Origin: Streptomyces sp. T12
GTDB lineage: Bacteria > Actinomycetota > Actinomycetes > Streptomycetales > Streptomycetaceae
Length of the DNA: 64,000 nucleotides
Assembly: GCF_028736035.1 (NCBI RefSeq)
Contig: NZ_CP117866.1
Coordinates: 620,001 to 684,000, forward strand
Reading direction: 5' to 3'
Shown here: one piece after another, positions 32,452-41,138 of the stretch
How the letters are laid out: every line of letters starts with the position of its first letter
Position numbering within the stretch: the stretch's first letter is position 1
Program-made: the position numbers and the translations under genes
Notes under the pieces: model-generated
The model's database searches: none
What the model was told of the DNA's origin: nothing
The model's input: only the letters and a program-made list of their open reading frames with translations

Positions 32452-32976
32452 ATGTCCATCGGTAATACCCTTCTGGGGCTCCTGGAGTCCGGTCCGCGGC
32501 ACGGTTACGACCTGAAGCGGGCCTTTGACGAGAAGTTCGGTCATGACCGGCCGCTGCACTACGGCCAGGTCTACGCGACGATGTCCCGGCTGCTGAAGAA
32601 CGGCCTCGTCGAAGTCGACGGCGTCGAGTCGGGCGGTGGGCCCGAGCGCAAGCGGTACGCGATAACGGACGCCGGGATCACCGATGTCGAGCGCTGGCTC
32701 GCGACGCCGGAGAAGCCCGAGCCGTACCTGCAGTCGTTGCTGTACAGCAAGGTCGTCCTCGCGCTGCTGACGCACCGGGACGCCGCCGGCGTCCTCGACA
32801 CGCAGCGCTCCGAGCACCTGCGCAGCATGCGGATCCTGACCGACCGCAAGCACAAGGGCGACCTCGCCGACCAGCTGATCTGCGACCACGCCCTGTTCCA
32901 CCTCGAAGCGGACCTGCGCTGGCTGGAGCTGACCGCCGCGCGTCTGGACAAGCTCGCCGAGGCGGTGACCGCATGA
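32452..32976 (+). CDS. PadR-family transcriptional regulator
   Basis: 174 residues from ATG 32452. The winged HTH is standard: SIGNTLLGLLESGPRHGYDL, YGQVYATMSRLLKNGLVEVD, ERKRYAITDAGITDVERWLA, followed by a C-terminal helical dimer domain (DHALFHLEADLRWLELTAAR), placing it in the Vir/AphA-like subfamily-2 with a longer tail. It overlaps the ABC ATPase gene by four bases (ATGA) and is probably the drug-responsive repressor of that exporter. Confidence 0.92.
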   Translation: MSIGNTLLGLLESGPRHGYDLKRAFDEKFGHDRPLHYGQVYATMSRLLKNGLVEVDGVESGGGPERKRYAITDAGITDVERWLATPEKPEPYLQSLLYSKVVLALLTHRDAAGVLDTQRSEHLRSMRILTDRKHKGDLADQLICDHALFHLEADLRWLELTAARLDKLAEAVTA

Positions 32977-33668
32977 CCCGTGTTCCTCCTCCCGGTTCCC
33001 TGCTCGCCGCCCAGGACCTGCGCAAGGCGTACGGGCCGACCACCGCGCTCGACAACGCCGACTTCTCCATCCACCCCGGTGAGGTCGTCGCCGTGATGGG
33101 GCCCTCCGGGTCCGGCAAGTCGACACTGCTGCACTGCCTCGCCGGGATCGTGCCCCCCGACTCCGGGTCCATCACCTACAACGGGCGTGAGCTGGCCACC
33201 ATGAACGACGCCCAGCGCAGTGCGTTGCGCCGCTCCGAGTTCGGCTTCGTCTTCCAGTTCGGTCAGCTGGTGCCCGAGCTCACCTGTGTGGAGAACGTGG
33301 CGCTGCCGCTGCGGCTGAACGGCACCTCTCGCAAGGAGGCCGAGCGGGCCGCGCTCCGGTGGATGGAGCGGCTGGAGGTCGACGACCTGCGCAAGAAGCG
33401 GCCCGGCGAGGTCTCCGGCGGCCAGGGCCAGCGGGTGGCCGTGGCCCGGGCGCTGGTCACCAACCCGCGGGTGCTGTTCGCCGACGAGCCGACCGGCGCG
33501 CTCGACTCCCTCAACGGCGAGCGCGTGATGGGGCTGTTCACCGAGGCGGCCCGCTCCACCAACGCGGCCGTCGTGCTCGTCACGCACGAGGCGCGGGTCG
33601 CCGCCTACTCCGACCGCGAGGTCGTCGTACGCGACGGCAGGTCCCGGGACATGGAGCGCGCCATATGA
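32973..33668 (+). CDS. ABC transporter ATP-binding protein (MacB/LolD-like)
   Basis: 231 residues. Walker A GPSGSGKST (~43), Q-loop in FGFVFQFGQL, signature VSGGQGQR (~147), Walker B VLFADEPTGALDS (~167), and the switch His in VTHEARVA. This is the MacB/LolD/FtsE class that powers FtsX-type permeases. Coupled by overlap to both the PadR gene before it and the permease after it (ATGA at 33665). Confidence 0.94.
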   Translation: MTRVPPPGSLLAAQDLRKAYGPTTALDNADFSIHPGEVVAVMGPSGSGKSTLLHCLAGIVPPDSGSITYNGRELATMNDAQRSALRRSEFGFVFQFGQLVPELTCVENVALPLRLNGTSRKEAERAALRWMERLEVDDLRKKRPGEVSGGQGQRVAVARALVTNPRVLFADEPTGALDSLNGERVMGLFTEAARSTNAAVVLVTHEARVAAYSDREVVVRDGRSRDMERAI

Positions 33669-36019
33669 GTGGACGGCAGTGGTCCAGGGACCTGGCCATG
33701 GGGGCCCGGTTCGCCTTCACCGGCGGGCGGGACGGGTGGGCGCGGATGCTGCTCACCGCCGTCGGCGTGGGGCTCGGTGTGGCACTGCTGCTGCTCGCCA
33801 CCGCGCTGCCGAACGCGCTGGCCGTCCGGCACGACCGGGAGGACGCGCGCACCGACCTCACGTTCGGAACGCAGCGCGCGCTCGGCGAGTCGCCGCTGCG
33901 GAAGGCGGACGACACGCTGCTGGTCGGCTGGGCCGGGACGACCTTCCGCGACAAGGAGGTGCGCGGCCGGTCGTTGCAGCCCGAGGGGCCGAAGGCGCCC
34001 CTGCCGCCGGGGATCTCGCGGTTCCCGGGGGCGGGCGAGATGGTGGTCTCCCCCGCGCTGAAGCGGCTGCTGGCCTCCGGCGAGGGGAAGATGCTGCGGG
34101 AGCGGCTGCCGGAGCGGATCGTCGGCACCATCGCCGAGCCCGGGCTGATCGGTGCCCAGGAGCTCGCCTTCTACCGCGGCGCCGACAACCTCGTGGTCAA
34201 GGAGAACAGCGGCGAGGTCGAGCGCATCGACCGATTCGGCACAGGGTACAAGACCCCGGAGAAAACGGACCCCGTCCTGGTCCTGCTCGCCCTCGTGGTG
34301 TTCCTGGTGCTGCTGCTGCCGGTCGGTGTGTTCATCGCCGCGGCCGTGCGGTTCGGCGGCGAGCGCCGCGACCGGCGACTCGCGGCCCTTCGGCTGGTGG
34401 GCTCGGACAGCCGGATGACCCGGCGGATCGCCGCCGGCGAAGCCTTCGCCGGCGCCGTGGCCGGCCTGGCCATCGGCACGGTCTTCTTCCTGCTCATCCG
34501 GGGACTCTCCGGGTCCGTGGACCTGTTCGATGTGAGCGTGTTCCCCAGCTATCTGACCCCCTCCCCCCTGCTCGCCCTGCTGGTCGCGGTCGCGGTCCCG
34601 GCGGCCGCCGTGCTGGTGACGCTATTCGCGCTGCGGAGTGTGGTGATCGAGCCGCTCGGCGTGGTGCGCACCGCGCAGCCCCCGCGGCGCCGGCTGTGGT
34701 GGCGGCTGCTGCTGCCGCTGGGCGGGATCGGCATGCTCTACCCGATGATCGGCAAGGACCGGTACGGCAAGGACTTCAACCAGTACCAGGTCACCGGTGG
34801 CGTCCTGCTGCTGCTCGTCGGGGTGACCGCGCTGCTGCCGTGGGTCGTGGAGACGGTCGTGAACCGGCTCGGCTCCGGCGGGGTCGCCTGGCAACTGGCC
34901 ATCCGCCGACTTCAGTTGAGCAGCGGCACGGCCGCCCGCATGGTCAACGGCATCGCGGTCGCGGTGGCGGGCGCCATCGCCCTGCAGATGCTGTTCTCCG
35001 GGCTGCAGGGCCAGTACACCAAGCACACCACCAACGACGTCACCCGGGCCCAGATGCACGCGGACCTATGGGACAAGGTCCCGCTCGCCCAAGCTGCGGC
35101 CGGCTTCAAGGCGACCAAGGGTGTCGCGAAGGTCTACGCCTTCGACGAGGGCGTCGTCGGCAACCGGCGCAAGGCCGCCGACAACCAGGACTACGCCAAT
35201 GTCACCATCGCCGACTGTGCGTCCCTGCGCACGGCGGCTTCCCTCCCCTCCTGCAAGGACGGTGACTCCTTCGTCCTCCGGGGTGGCGAGGCAGACGAGG
35301 AGGTGGCGCCCGGCATGTCCAAGCCCGGCAGCACGCTCTGGTTCGACACCACCGACGGATCCGGTGCCAAGCGGACGCCCTGGACCGTGCCGGCGGACCT
35401 GAAGCAGGCACGGGCGATCGCGGACCCGTCCGGGAACAAACGCAGTGGCCTGCTGCTGACGCCGGGCGCCCTGCGCCCGGGCGCCACACCTGCCCTCCAC
35501 GGGCAGATCTACCTCGCGCTCGACCAGAAGCTGGCGGACGCACCCGACTACGCGCGGAACACGGCCCGCCGTCTCGGCCTGACCGGCGACCCGGTCATGC
35601 TGGTGTCCAGCAAGAGCAACGACACCTACGCCTCCATCCGCACCGGCCTGTTCGTCGGCGCCGCCTGCGTACTGGCGCTGATCGGCGCGAGTCTGCTGGT
35701 CTCGCAGCTGGAGCAGCTGCGCGAGCGCCGCAAGCTGCTGTCGTCGCTGATCGCCTTCGGCACCCGGCGCCGCACACTGACCCTGTCCGTGCTGTGGCAG
35801 ACGGCAATCCCGATCGGCCTCGGCCTGGCACTGGCCACGGCGATCGGACTGACACTGGGCGCGGCACTGCTGAAGATGGCGGCCAAACCGGTGGGCGTGG
35901 ACTGGGCGAGCGTACTGTCGATGACCGGCATCGCCACCGCCGTCGTCCTGCTGGTGACCATGCTCAGCCTGCCGCCGCTGCTACGGCTGATGCGGCCGGA
36001 CGGGCTGCGCACCGAGTAA
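33665..36019 (+). CDS. FtsX/MacB-type ABC transporter permease
   Basis: 784 residues from ATG 33665, overlapping the ATPase gene. One N-terminal helix (MLLTAVGVGLGVALLLLATA), an extracytoplasmic domain, a first FtsX block (VLVLLALVVFLVLLLPVGVF to about residue 330), further helices near 350-450, a second extracytoplasmic domain and a C-terminal FtsX block (VGAACVLALIGASLLVSQLE to the end). This twofold layout is typical of actinomycete drug or peptide exporters of the mechanotransmission type. A rho-independent hairpin follows directly. Confidence 0.92.
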   Translation: MSGRQWSRDLAMGARFAFTGGRDGWARMLLTAVGVGLGVALLLLATALPNALAVRHDREDARTDLTFGTQRALGESPLRKADDTLLVGWAGTTFRDKEVRGRSLQPEGPKAPLPPGISRFPGAGEMVVSPALKRLLASGEGKMLRERLPERIVGTIAEPGLIGAQELAFYRGADNLVVKENSGEVERIDRFGTGYKTPEKTDPVLVLLALVVFLVLLLPVGVFIAAAVRFGGERRDRRLAALRLVGSDSRMTRRIAAGEAFAGAVAGLAIGTVFFLLIRGLSGSVDLFDVSVFPSYLTPSPLLALLVAVAVPAAAVLVTLFALRSVVIEPLGVVRTAQPPRRRLWWRLLLPLGGIGMLYPMIGKDRYGKDFNQYQVTGGVLLLLVGVTALLPWVVETVVNRLGSGGVAWQLAIRRLQLSSGTAARMVNGIAVAVAGAIALQMLFSGLQGQYTKHTTNDVTRAQMHADLWDKVPLAQAAAGFKATKGVAKVYAFDEGVVGNRRKAADNQDYANVTIADCASLRTAASLPSCKDGDSFVLRGGEADEEVAPGMSKPGSTLWFDTTDGSGAKRTPWTVPADLKQARAIADPSGNKRSGLLLTPGALRPGATPALHGQIYLALDQKLADAPDYARNTARRLGLTGDPVMLVSSKSNDTYASIRTGLFVGAACVLALIGASLLVSQLEQLRERRKLLSSLIAFGTRRRTLTLSVLWQTAIPIGLGLALATAIGLTLGAALLKMAAKPVGVDWASVLSMTGIATAVVLLVTMLSLPPLLRLMRPDGLRTE

Positions 36020-36024
36020 GACCA

Positions 36025-36059
36025 CCGAAGGGCCCTTCCACCCGGGAAGGGCCCTTCGG
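36025..36059 (+). terminator. Terminator of the padR-ABC operon
   Basis: CCGAAGGGCCCTTCC and GGAAGGGCCCTTCGG form a 15-bp perfect stem with a 5-base loop, starting five bases after the permease stop codon. Confidence 0.85.
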
Positions 36060-36070
36060 GCCTCCCGGTG

Positions 36071-36118
36071 CAGCACCCGCACCCGCACCCGCAGCGACAG
36101 CGACAGCGACAGCGACAG
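36071..36118 (+). repeat. Short hexanucleotide tandem repeats (ACCCGC then GACAGC)
   Basis: Three units of ACCCGC are followed at once by four units of GACAGC. Both are perfect. They lie between the terminator and the integrase remnant and are not within a gene; a slippage-prone junction is the simplest reading. Confidence 0.7.
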
Positions 36119-36169
36119 GAAGGTCTCGCGCAGGGCGCCCGCCAGTGTCTCGCTGATGCCGGCGGGACA

Positions 36170-36500
36170 CGCGACGACCACTTTCTACTCGGAGTGCTGA
36201 TAGATCGCGGCCTGTTCGGAGGACTGACCTGCGTGGACCATCGTGTTTTGAGGGGGCGCCCGAGTGTGTCAGCGGGGTGTGTCCGGTGTGACGAAGTTCG
36301 TGGAACCGGAAGCCGTCCGGGAGGCCGACGGCCGCGCGAGCGCGTCGTCGCTTTCCGCCGACGGAGGTGTGCCGGAAGGGAACCTCTCTCTCGCCGAGGA
36401 AGACCAGTCCGTCGGACTCCACCTCGGCGTTCCAGGCGCAGCGCTGCGTCACCTCCTGGGGGAAGGAACTGCCCGTGCCGGCGGCGGTGAGGTCGAGCAC
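36170..36500 (-). pseudogene. Remnant of tyrosine recombinase (integrase), copy 1
   Basis: The minus strand gives SDGLVFLGEREVPFRHTSVG, AAVGLPDGFRFHELRHTGHT and then degenerates (the box II Arg-x-x-His is in HELRHTGHT). It is a diverged copy of the integrase C-terminus at 40532-41104; the DNA around CGGAGTGCTGATAGATC and GGAGGACTGAC is shared. The Tyr region is out of frame. No att core is present beside it. Confidence 0.65.
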
Positions 36501-36566
36501 CTGTAGGAAGCGCCGGTCGGCAGGGGACCGGCCGCATGGTGCGGCGTCGGCGATTGGGTGGACGGG

Positions 36567-39389
36567 CTACCGGGAGAACGAGAAGTACAGGGTTCGACCG
36601 TAGTCGCCCGTCGCTGTGGTGGGGCCGCCGCTGGGGCCGAGCGCGGCCGGTGGGTCGAACTTGGTGCCGATCGCCGGGATGGCGTCGAGGAAGGAGAGGT
36701 CGCCCTTCGGGAAGGGCGGCGCGGTGTGGCGGGGGTCGGGTCCGAACCGGGGTGTGAAGAGGCGCAGGTAGAGGTCCTCGTCCTCGCAGACCACGGTGAT
36801 GCGTCCGGCGGTGGTGTGCAGGGACGCCCAGCGGACGCCCGCGTGGTAGCCCTTGAACTCCGGGTACACCCAGCCGTCGGCACCGGTCGCGGTGTCGTTG
36901 TACTGCTTCGTCCAGACGTCCGTCGCGACGCCGCGCAGCCGGTTCTTCCACACCCTGTGGGGTCCGTGGCCGAGCCATGTCACGCCGGTCACCTGTGATT
37001 CGGGATGGTCGAAGCCGACGCCGAAGAGGTCGTGCTCGCCGGTGAGGTGGTAGCGGTAGTCCAACCGCAGCCAGCCGCTGGGGTGCAGATGCCACCGGAC
37101 GTGGCGCAGGACACCGGAGTACTCGGCCTGCACCGTGTAGCCGTTGCCGTCGGGCCCGTGCGTCAGGCGGGTGAGATCGGCCGTTCCGGTGGTGGGCAGC
37201 GGGCCGCGGGACAGCGCGAAGTCACTCCCTCGGTGGGTGACGCCGGCCAGCATGCCCGTCGTGGCGTCGAGCGTGACCGTGGTGTGGCGGGATGCGAGGG
37301 TGAGCGTGTCGTCCGAGAGAGAGCCGCGTACGGCCGGTCCCGGGCCCGTCCGCACCAGTCGTCGGGCCTGGTCGGCGGCGGGCGCGATGGTCCATGTCCA
37401 GCGGCGGATCTCGCGGCCGTCGGCATCGGTGACGGTGAGCGCCACGGCGTCGGCGCGTCGCCAGCCGGACGGCAAGGGCAGGCGCAGCACTCCCTGCCCA
37501 CCGGGCTCGATGTCCGGAGCGGAGGCGGTGCCCTGGGCGCGCACCGTGTGGCCGTCCCGCCGCTGCGACGGGGTGCGGAAGTCCAGGAGCCGCCAAGTGA
37601 ACCGGCAGGTACGGGTGTTGGTGAAGGCGTAGTGGTTGGTGAGGCCGATCCGCCCGTCGAAGTCGTCCGGCAGGCCGGAGGCGAACCGCTCCGGTTCGGC
37701 GAGCTGTACGGGGGACCAGATGTCCTTGATCGTGTAGAAGCTGGCCTCCTTCTCACGGAAGGGGCCGAGGATGCCGTCGGGTGCGGCGTTGCCCGCCACG
37801 TCGATGGCGCCGCCGAGGTCGTCGCGCACGATGCCCTCGTCGACCAGTGCCCACAGGAAGCCTCCGGCACAGAGCCGTTCACGGCCCATCAGCTTCCAGT
37901 AGTCGTCGAGGCCCGCGCCGGCGCCGCCGTCGTAGAGGCCGTGGAGGAACTCGGTGGGCATGAAGACGTCGCCCTGTTCCTGGAGGATGCGGCGTGTGCT
38001 GTCGTACGTCTCGTAGTGGTCGGTGTTGATGCCGCCGAAGTTCGCCCAGGGGTGGAGAACGTTGCGCTGCTGGGGGTCGTGGCGGGCGTAGTCGTCGTCG
38101 AGGGCGGTGTTCCAGCCGCCTTCGTTGCCGTTGCACCAGAACAGGATCGACGGGTGGTTGACGTCTCGGGTGACCATCGAGGCGACGAGGGGCCTGCCCG
38201 TCTCCTCGTCGTAGAACTTCTGCCAGCCGGCCAGTTCGTCGAGCACGTACAGCCCGAGTTCGTCGGCGAGGTCGAGGAAGTGCGGGTCCGGCGGGTAGTG
38301 GGACATCCGGACCGCGTTCATGTTCATCTCCTGCATCAGGAGGATGTCCTTGCGGCTGATGCGCGCGCTGGTCGCGCGGCCGGACGTGGGCCAGATGGTG
38401 TGCCGGTTGGCTCCCTTGAGGAGGATCTTGACTCCGTTGACGTAGACGCCGTCGCCCGGGCGCACCTCGACGGTGCGGAAGCCGAATCTCTCCTCGACGC
38501 GGTGGACGGTGCGGCGGTCGCCGGCGAGGAGCGCGATCTCGACGCGGTAGAGGTGCGGGGTCTCCGCGGTCCACTGTCGGGGGGAGTCGACAGCGGTCCT
38601 GAGTGTCACCGTCGTGTCGCCGGGAGCGACGGCCGCGGTGAACGGGGCGCCGACCGGGCGTCCTGAGAGGTCGGTGACCCGGGCCGTGAGGCAGTCGGCG
38701 GAACCAGTACCCGACAGATGGGCGTCGATCCGCAGCGTGCCGTCGGCGCGGGCGTCCACGGCGATGCGTTCGATGTGCTGGAGCGGCAATGCCTCCAGAT
38801 GGACGGGGCGGTAGATGCCGCCGAAGTTCCAGTAGTCCCCGAGGCGTTCGGCCCGGTTGACGGAGTCGTCGGTGGACTCCTTGCTGACGGTCACCTCCAG
38901 GAGGTTGTCCTGCCCCGGACGCAGCTTTCCGGTCACCTCGTAACGGAACCGGTAGAAGCCGCCGCGGTGGACGGGCCCGGCCGACTCGCCGTTGATCCAC
39001 GCCTCGGTCTCGGTCATCGCCCCTTCGAACACGAGGAAGACGCGTCTGTCACGCCAGTGGGCGGGCGGCGTGAAGGTGTGCCGGTAGCGGCCTTTCTCCT
39101 CCGGGCGCAGATTCCACCCGTAGTTGTACGTGCCGTATCCGTGGAACTCCCAGTTGGACGGCACCGGGATGCTGCCCCAACTGCCGCTGCGCCGCCCGCT
39201 GGTGCACAGGAAGTCCCAGTCGACCGGGTGGTCGGCGTCCTCTCCGGACAGATACAGGCGCTCGGTGCACGTGGAGGCGCCCGCTGCGTCGGCCGTCCCG
39301 GCGGCCCGGGCCGAGCCCGCGGGAAGGCCTCCGGCGACGGCCGCGCCGGCGACGCCGAGGATCAGAACGCCACGGCGTGACAACTGCAT
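36567..39389 (-). CDS. Secreted GH2 beta-galactosidase
   Basis: 940 residues from ATG 39389 (GGAG five bases upstream). Tat-type signal: LSRRGVLILGVAGAAVAGG then ARAAG. Domains: GH2 N-terminal jelly roll (~60-205; GSIPVPSNWEFHGYGTYNYG), Ig-like (~205-310), TIM barrel (~315-600) with VRMSHYPPDPHFLDLADELG, acid/base Glu in FWCNGNEGGWN and nucleophile Glu in FMPTEFLHG, an Ig domain, and a C-terminal LacZ domain-5 (Bgal_small_N-like; LDATTGMLAGVTHRGSDFAL). Full length. It would remove beta-galactosyl groups from extracellular glycans. A GAAGCGCTTG-type operator lies 89 bases upstream, linking it to the esterase at 29501. Confidence 0.92.
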   Translation of the reverse strand: MQLSRRGVLILGVAGAAVAGGLPAGSARAAGTADAAGASTCTERLYLSGEDADHPVDWDFLCTSGRRSGSWGSIPVPSNWEFHGYGTYNYGWNLRPEEKGRYRHTFTPPAHWRDRRVFLVFEGAMTETEAWINGESAGPVHRGGFYRFRYEVTGKLRPGQDNLLEVTVSKESTDDSVNRAERLGDYWNFGGIYRPVHLEALPLQHIERIAVDARADGTLRIDAHLSGTGSADCLTARVTDLSGRPVGAPFTAAVAPGDTTVTLRTAVDSPRQWTAETPHLYRVEIALLAGDRRTVHRVEERFGFRTVEVRPGDGVYVNGVKILLKGANRHTIWPTSGRATSARISRKDILLMQEMNMNAVRMSHYPPDPHFLDLADELGLYVLDELAGWQKFYDEETGRPLVASMVTRDVNHPSILFWCNGNEGGWNTALDDDYARHDPQQRNVLHPWANFGGINTDHYETYDSTRRILQEQGDVFMPTEFLHGLYDGGAGAGLDDYWKLMGRERLCAGGFLWALVDEGIVRDDLGGAIDVAGNAAPDGILGPFREKEASFYTIKDIWSPVQLAEPERFASGLPDDFDGRIGLTNHYAFTNTRTCRFTWRLLDFRTPSQRRDGHTVRAQGTASAPDIEPGGQGVLRLPLPSGWRRADAVALTVTDADGREIRRWTWTIAPAADQARRLVRTGPGPAVRGSLSDDTLTLASRHTTVTLDATTGMLAGVTHRGSDFALSRGPLPTTGTADLTRLTHGPDGNGYTVQAEYSGVLRHVRWHLHPSGWLRLDYRYHLTGEHDLFGVGFDHPESQVTGVTWLGHGPHRVWKNRLRGVATDVWTKQYNDTATGADGWVYPEFKGYHAGVRWASLHTTAGRITVVCEDEDLYLRLFTPRFGPDPRHTAPPFPKGDLSFLDAIPAIGTKFDPPAALGPSGGPTTATGDYGRTLYFSFSR

Positions 39390-39477
39390 GACATCTCCAG
39401 CCTTCAAGGAACCGTCGGGGTGGGGAACGGCGGGGACGTGCGGGGTAGCCGACGGGCCCGGTCGGCACACGGCAATC

Positions 39478-39487
39478 GAAGCGCTTG
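39478..39487. promoter_or_regulatory. LacI-type operator candidate before GH2 gene
   Basis: GAAGCGCTTG, one base from the perfect GAAGCGCTTC core found twice before the esterase gene, in the context ATCGAAGCGCTTGCGC. It lies in the promoter region 89 bases upstream of the GH2 start. Confidence 0.5.
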
Positions 39488-39799
39488 CGCGCACAACGCC
39501 GCAGGTCACAGCACACGTGCAGGAGCGACGACGACATTAGGAGTCGAATGAATCGAACACAAGAGGGCAGCAGAAGGTACAGGCGCCTCCGGAATCGCCA
39601 AGTCAGCGCCGGCACTGCAAAGCCGCGGCACTCGGAGCAGCTCATCACACGACGGACATCGTCGTGTCGGAAGGTCCGGGCGACGAGGTCCGCCGGGATC
39701 GGTTCCGCGCTTCGAACGCTGGACGGGCGGCACCTTCCCCCGAGTTCTCCCCTGAGACAGACCTGGCGGATCACCGAGGCGCAGCGCGCGGCGCCCGGC

Positions 39800-40189
39800 A
39801 TGACCTTCAGCATGCTGCGCGGCGACGCCGAGCAGTACGGATGGGACCAGGCGGCAGCCGCCGGGCTCATCGCCGCCTGCCCCATCACCGAGCTGGAGTT
39901 CTTCTACAGCGCACGTTCCGCCGCCGACCGCGCACAAGGCATCGAAGACATCCGCCTGCTCTTCGGCCGGGTGCCGGTCGACGACCGCGCCTACGACCGC
40001 GCCTGGCAGGTCCACGAGGTCCTCACCCAACGCGGAAAGCACCGCAGCGCCGGAGCCGTCGACCTCGTGCTGGCCGCCACGGCCGAGCTGCACGGGCTCA
40101 CTCTGCTGCACCGCGACCGGGACTTCGAGTGCATCGCCGCCGTCACCGGCCAGGCGCTCCAGTGGTACGGACCCGATGCCGGCAAATGA
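39800..40189 (+). pseudogene. PIN-domain (VapC-type) toxin, N-terminally truncated
   Basis: 129 codons from ATG 39800. Recognisable PIN blocks: LIAACPITELEFFYSARSAA (Glu), GKHRSAGAVDLVLAATAELH (Asp) and TLLHRDRDFECIAAVTG (Asp). The normal start, strand 1 with the first metal-binding Asp (LxDTSAL), is missing; homology begins at MLRGDAEQYGW. No VapB antitoxin is visible upstream. Probably an inactive remnant, although the frame itself is open. Confidence 0.65.
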
Positions 40190-40497
40190 GCCAAGGACGA
40201 GTACCGGCCGTTTCCGGGGAAGTCGCGGCCATGAGCCTTGCAGCGCCAGAACGGGCTTTCACTCAAACCCTGTGCACACGCGAAGGCATTCCCCAACTGG
40301 ACGTCCGACCGAGCCCAGCCCGAACACAGTGCCCGTCCGCGCACGCGCTCTGCCCACCGGTCTTCGCGCCCCGTGCCCATAGCGTGCCCGTAAGAGCGGA
40401 CAACCACGGTCAACAACGATGCGATCCCACCCGCACGACCGCCAGAGCCAAAGCCATCTGCGCACGTCATGGCCATATGGCCCGCCCAAGCGCCATC
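40190..40497. other. Intergenic stretch; nothing recognised
   Basis: About 300 bases between the PIN fragment and the second att core without a recognisable gene, tRNA 5' half or strong structure. Confidence 0.4.
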
Positions 40498-40545
40498 GCT
40501 TCCCAAGCTGAGAGCGCGAGTTCGATTCTCGTCACCCGCTCCATG
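40498..40545 (+). repeat. 48-bp tRNA-Gly(CCC) 3'-end copy (attachment site), right
   Basis: Identical to 26189-26236 over 48 bp, including the anticodon loop, T arm and CCATG. No tRNA 5' half precedes it. An integrase 3' end lies against it on the minus strand, the classic arrangement at attP/attR of actinomycete integrative elements. Confidence 0.8.
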
Positions 40546-41104
40546 CGAAACCCCCAGGCCAGAGCCCCGGGGGTTCTTTGTTGTCCAGACCGGTGGGCGG
40601 GGTGCGCACCACATCCGCACCATTAGGGACCAGGTCGTCGAGGCCGGCGGCTACCTCGCGCTGCCGCTCGTCGTCGGAGTGCTGATAGATCAGCGCGGCT
40701 TTCTCGGAGGACTGACCGGCGCGGACCATCGTGTCCTTGAGGGTGGCACCGGAGCGGGTCGAAAGCGTGTGCCCGGTGTGACGAAGGTCGTAGAAGCGGA
40801 AGCCGTCCGGGAGACCGACGACCGCGCGAGCCCGGCGCCACTTCCGACCGAAGGAGGTGCGCCGGAACGGGGCGCCCTTCTCACCGACGAAGACCAAGCC
40901 CTCGGGCCCCTTCTCGGCGTACCAAGCGAGATGCCGCTTCACCTCCCTGTGCAGGAAGGCCGGGAGCACGACGACACGGACGCCCGCCTCGGACTTGGTC
41001 TCACCGGGAGCGCGTCTGCCGTTGGTCCGCTCGGGCTCGGCGACACGGACGCGGCTTCGTACCGTTGGCCCACCGCCAAAGCGCACAACTGCCCTCCTGC
41101 GCAT
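40532..41104 (-). pseudogene. Tyrosine recombinase (integrase), C-terminal fragment beside att
   Basis: The frame encodes the catalytic C-terminal domain: LAWYAEKGPEGLVFVGEKGA, GFRFYDLRHTGHTLSTRSGA (box II Arg/His) and SSEKAALIYQHSDDERQREV (catalytic Tyr). The N-terminal SAM-like arm and the box I Arg are missing; sequence before SEAGVRVVVLP has no open continuation. Its stop codon lies inside the tRNA 3'-end repeat, so this integrase used tRNA-Gly(CCC) as its target. Truncated and presumably inactive. Confidence 0.82.
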
Positions 41105-41138
41105 ACGCCTTTAAGCCTGGAGCACTTAACCACCCGTC

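Noticed and set aside
36071..36118. CRISPR array
   Set aside because: The repeats are 6-bp perfect tandem units with no spacers; no cas genes are present in the window.
39800..40189. Complete VapBC toxin-antitoxin pair
   Set aside because: The first PIN metal-binding Asp is missing and no antitoxin ORF with RHH/AbrB features is upstream.
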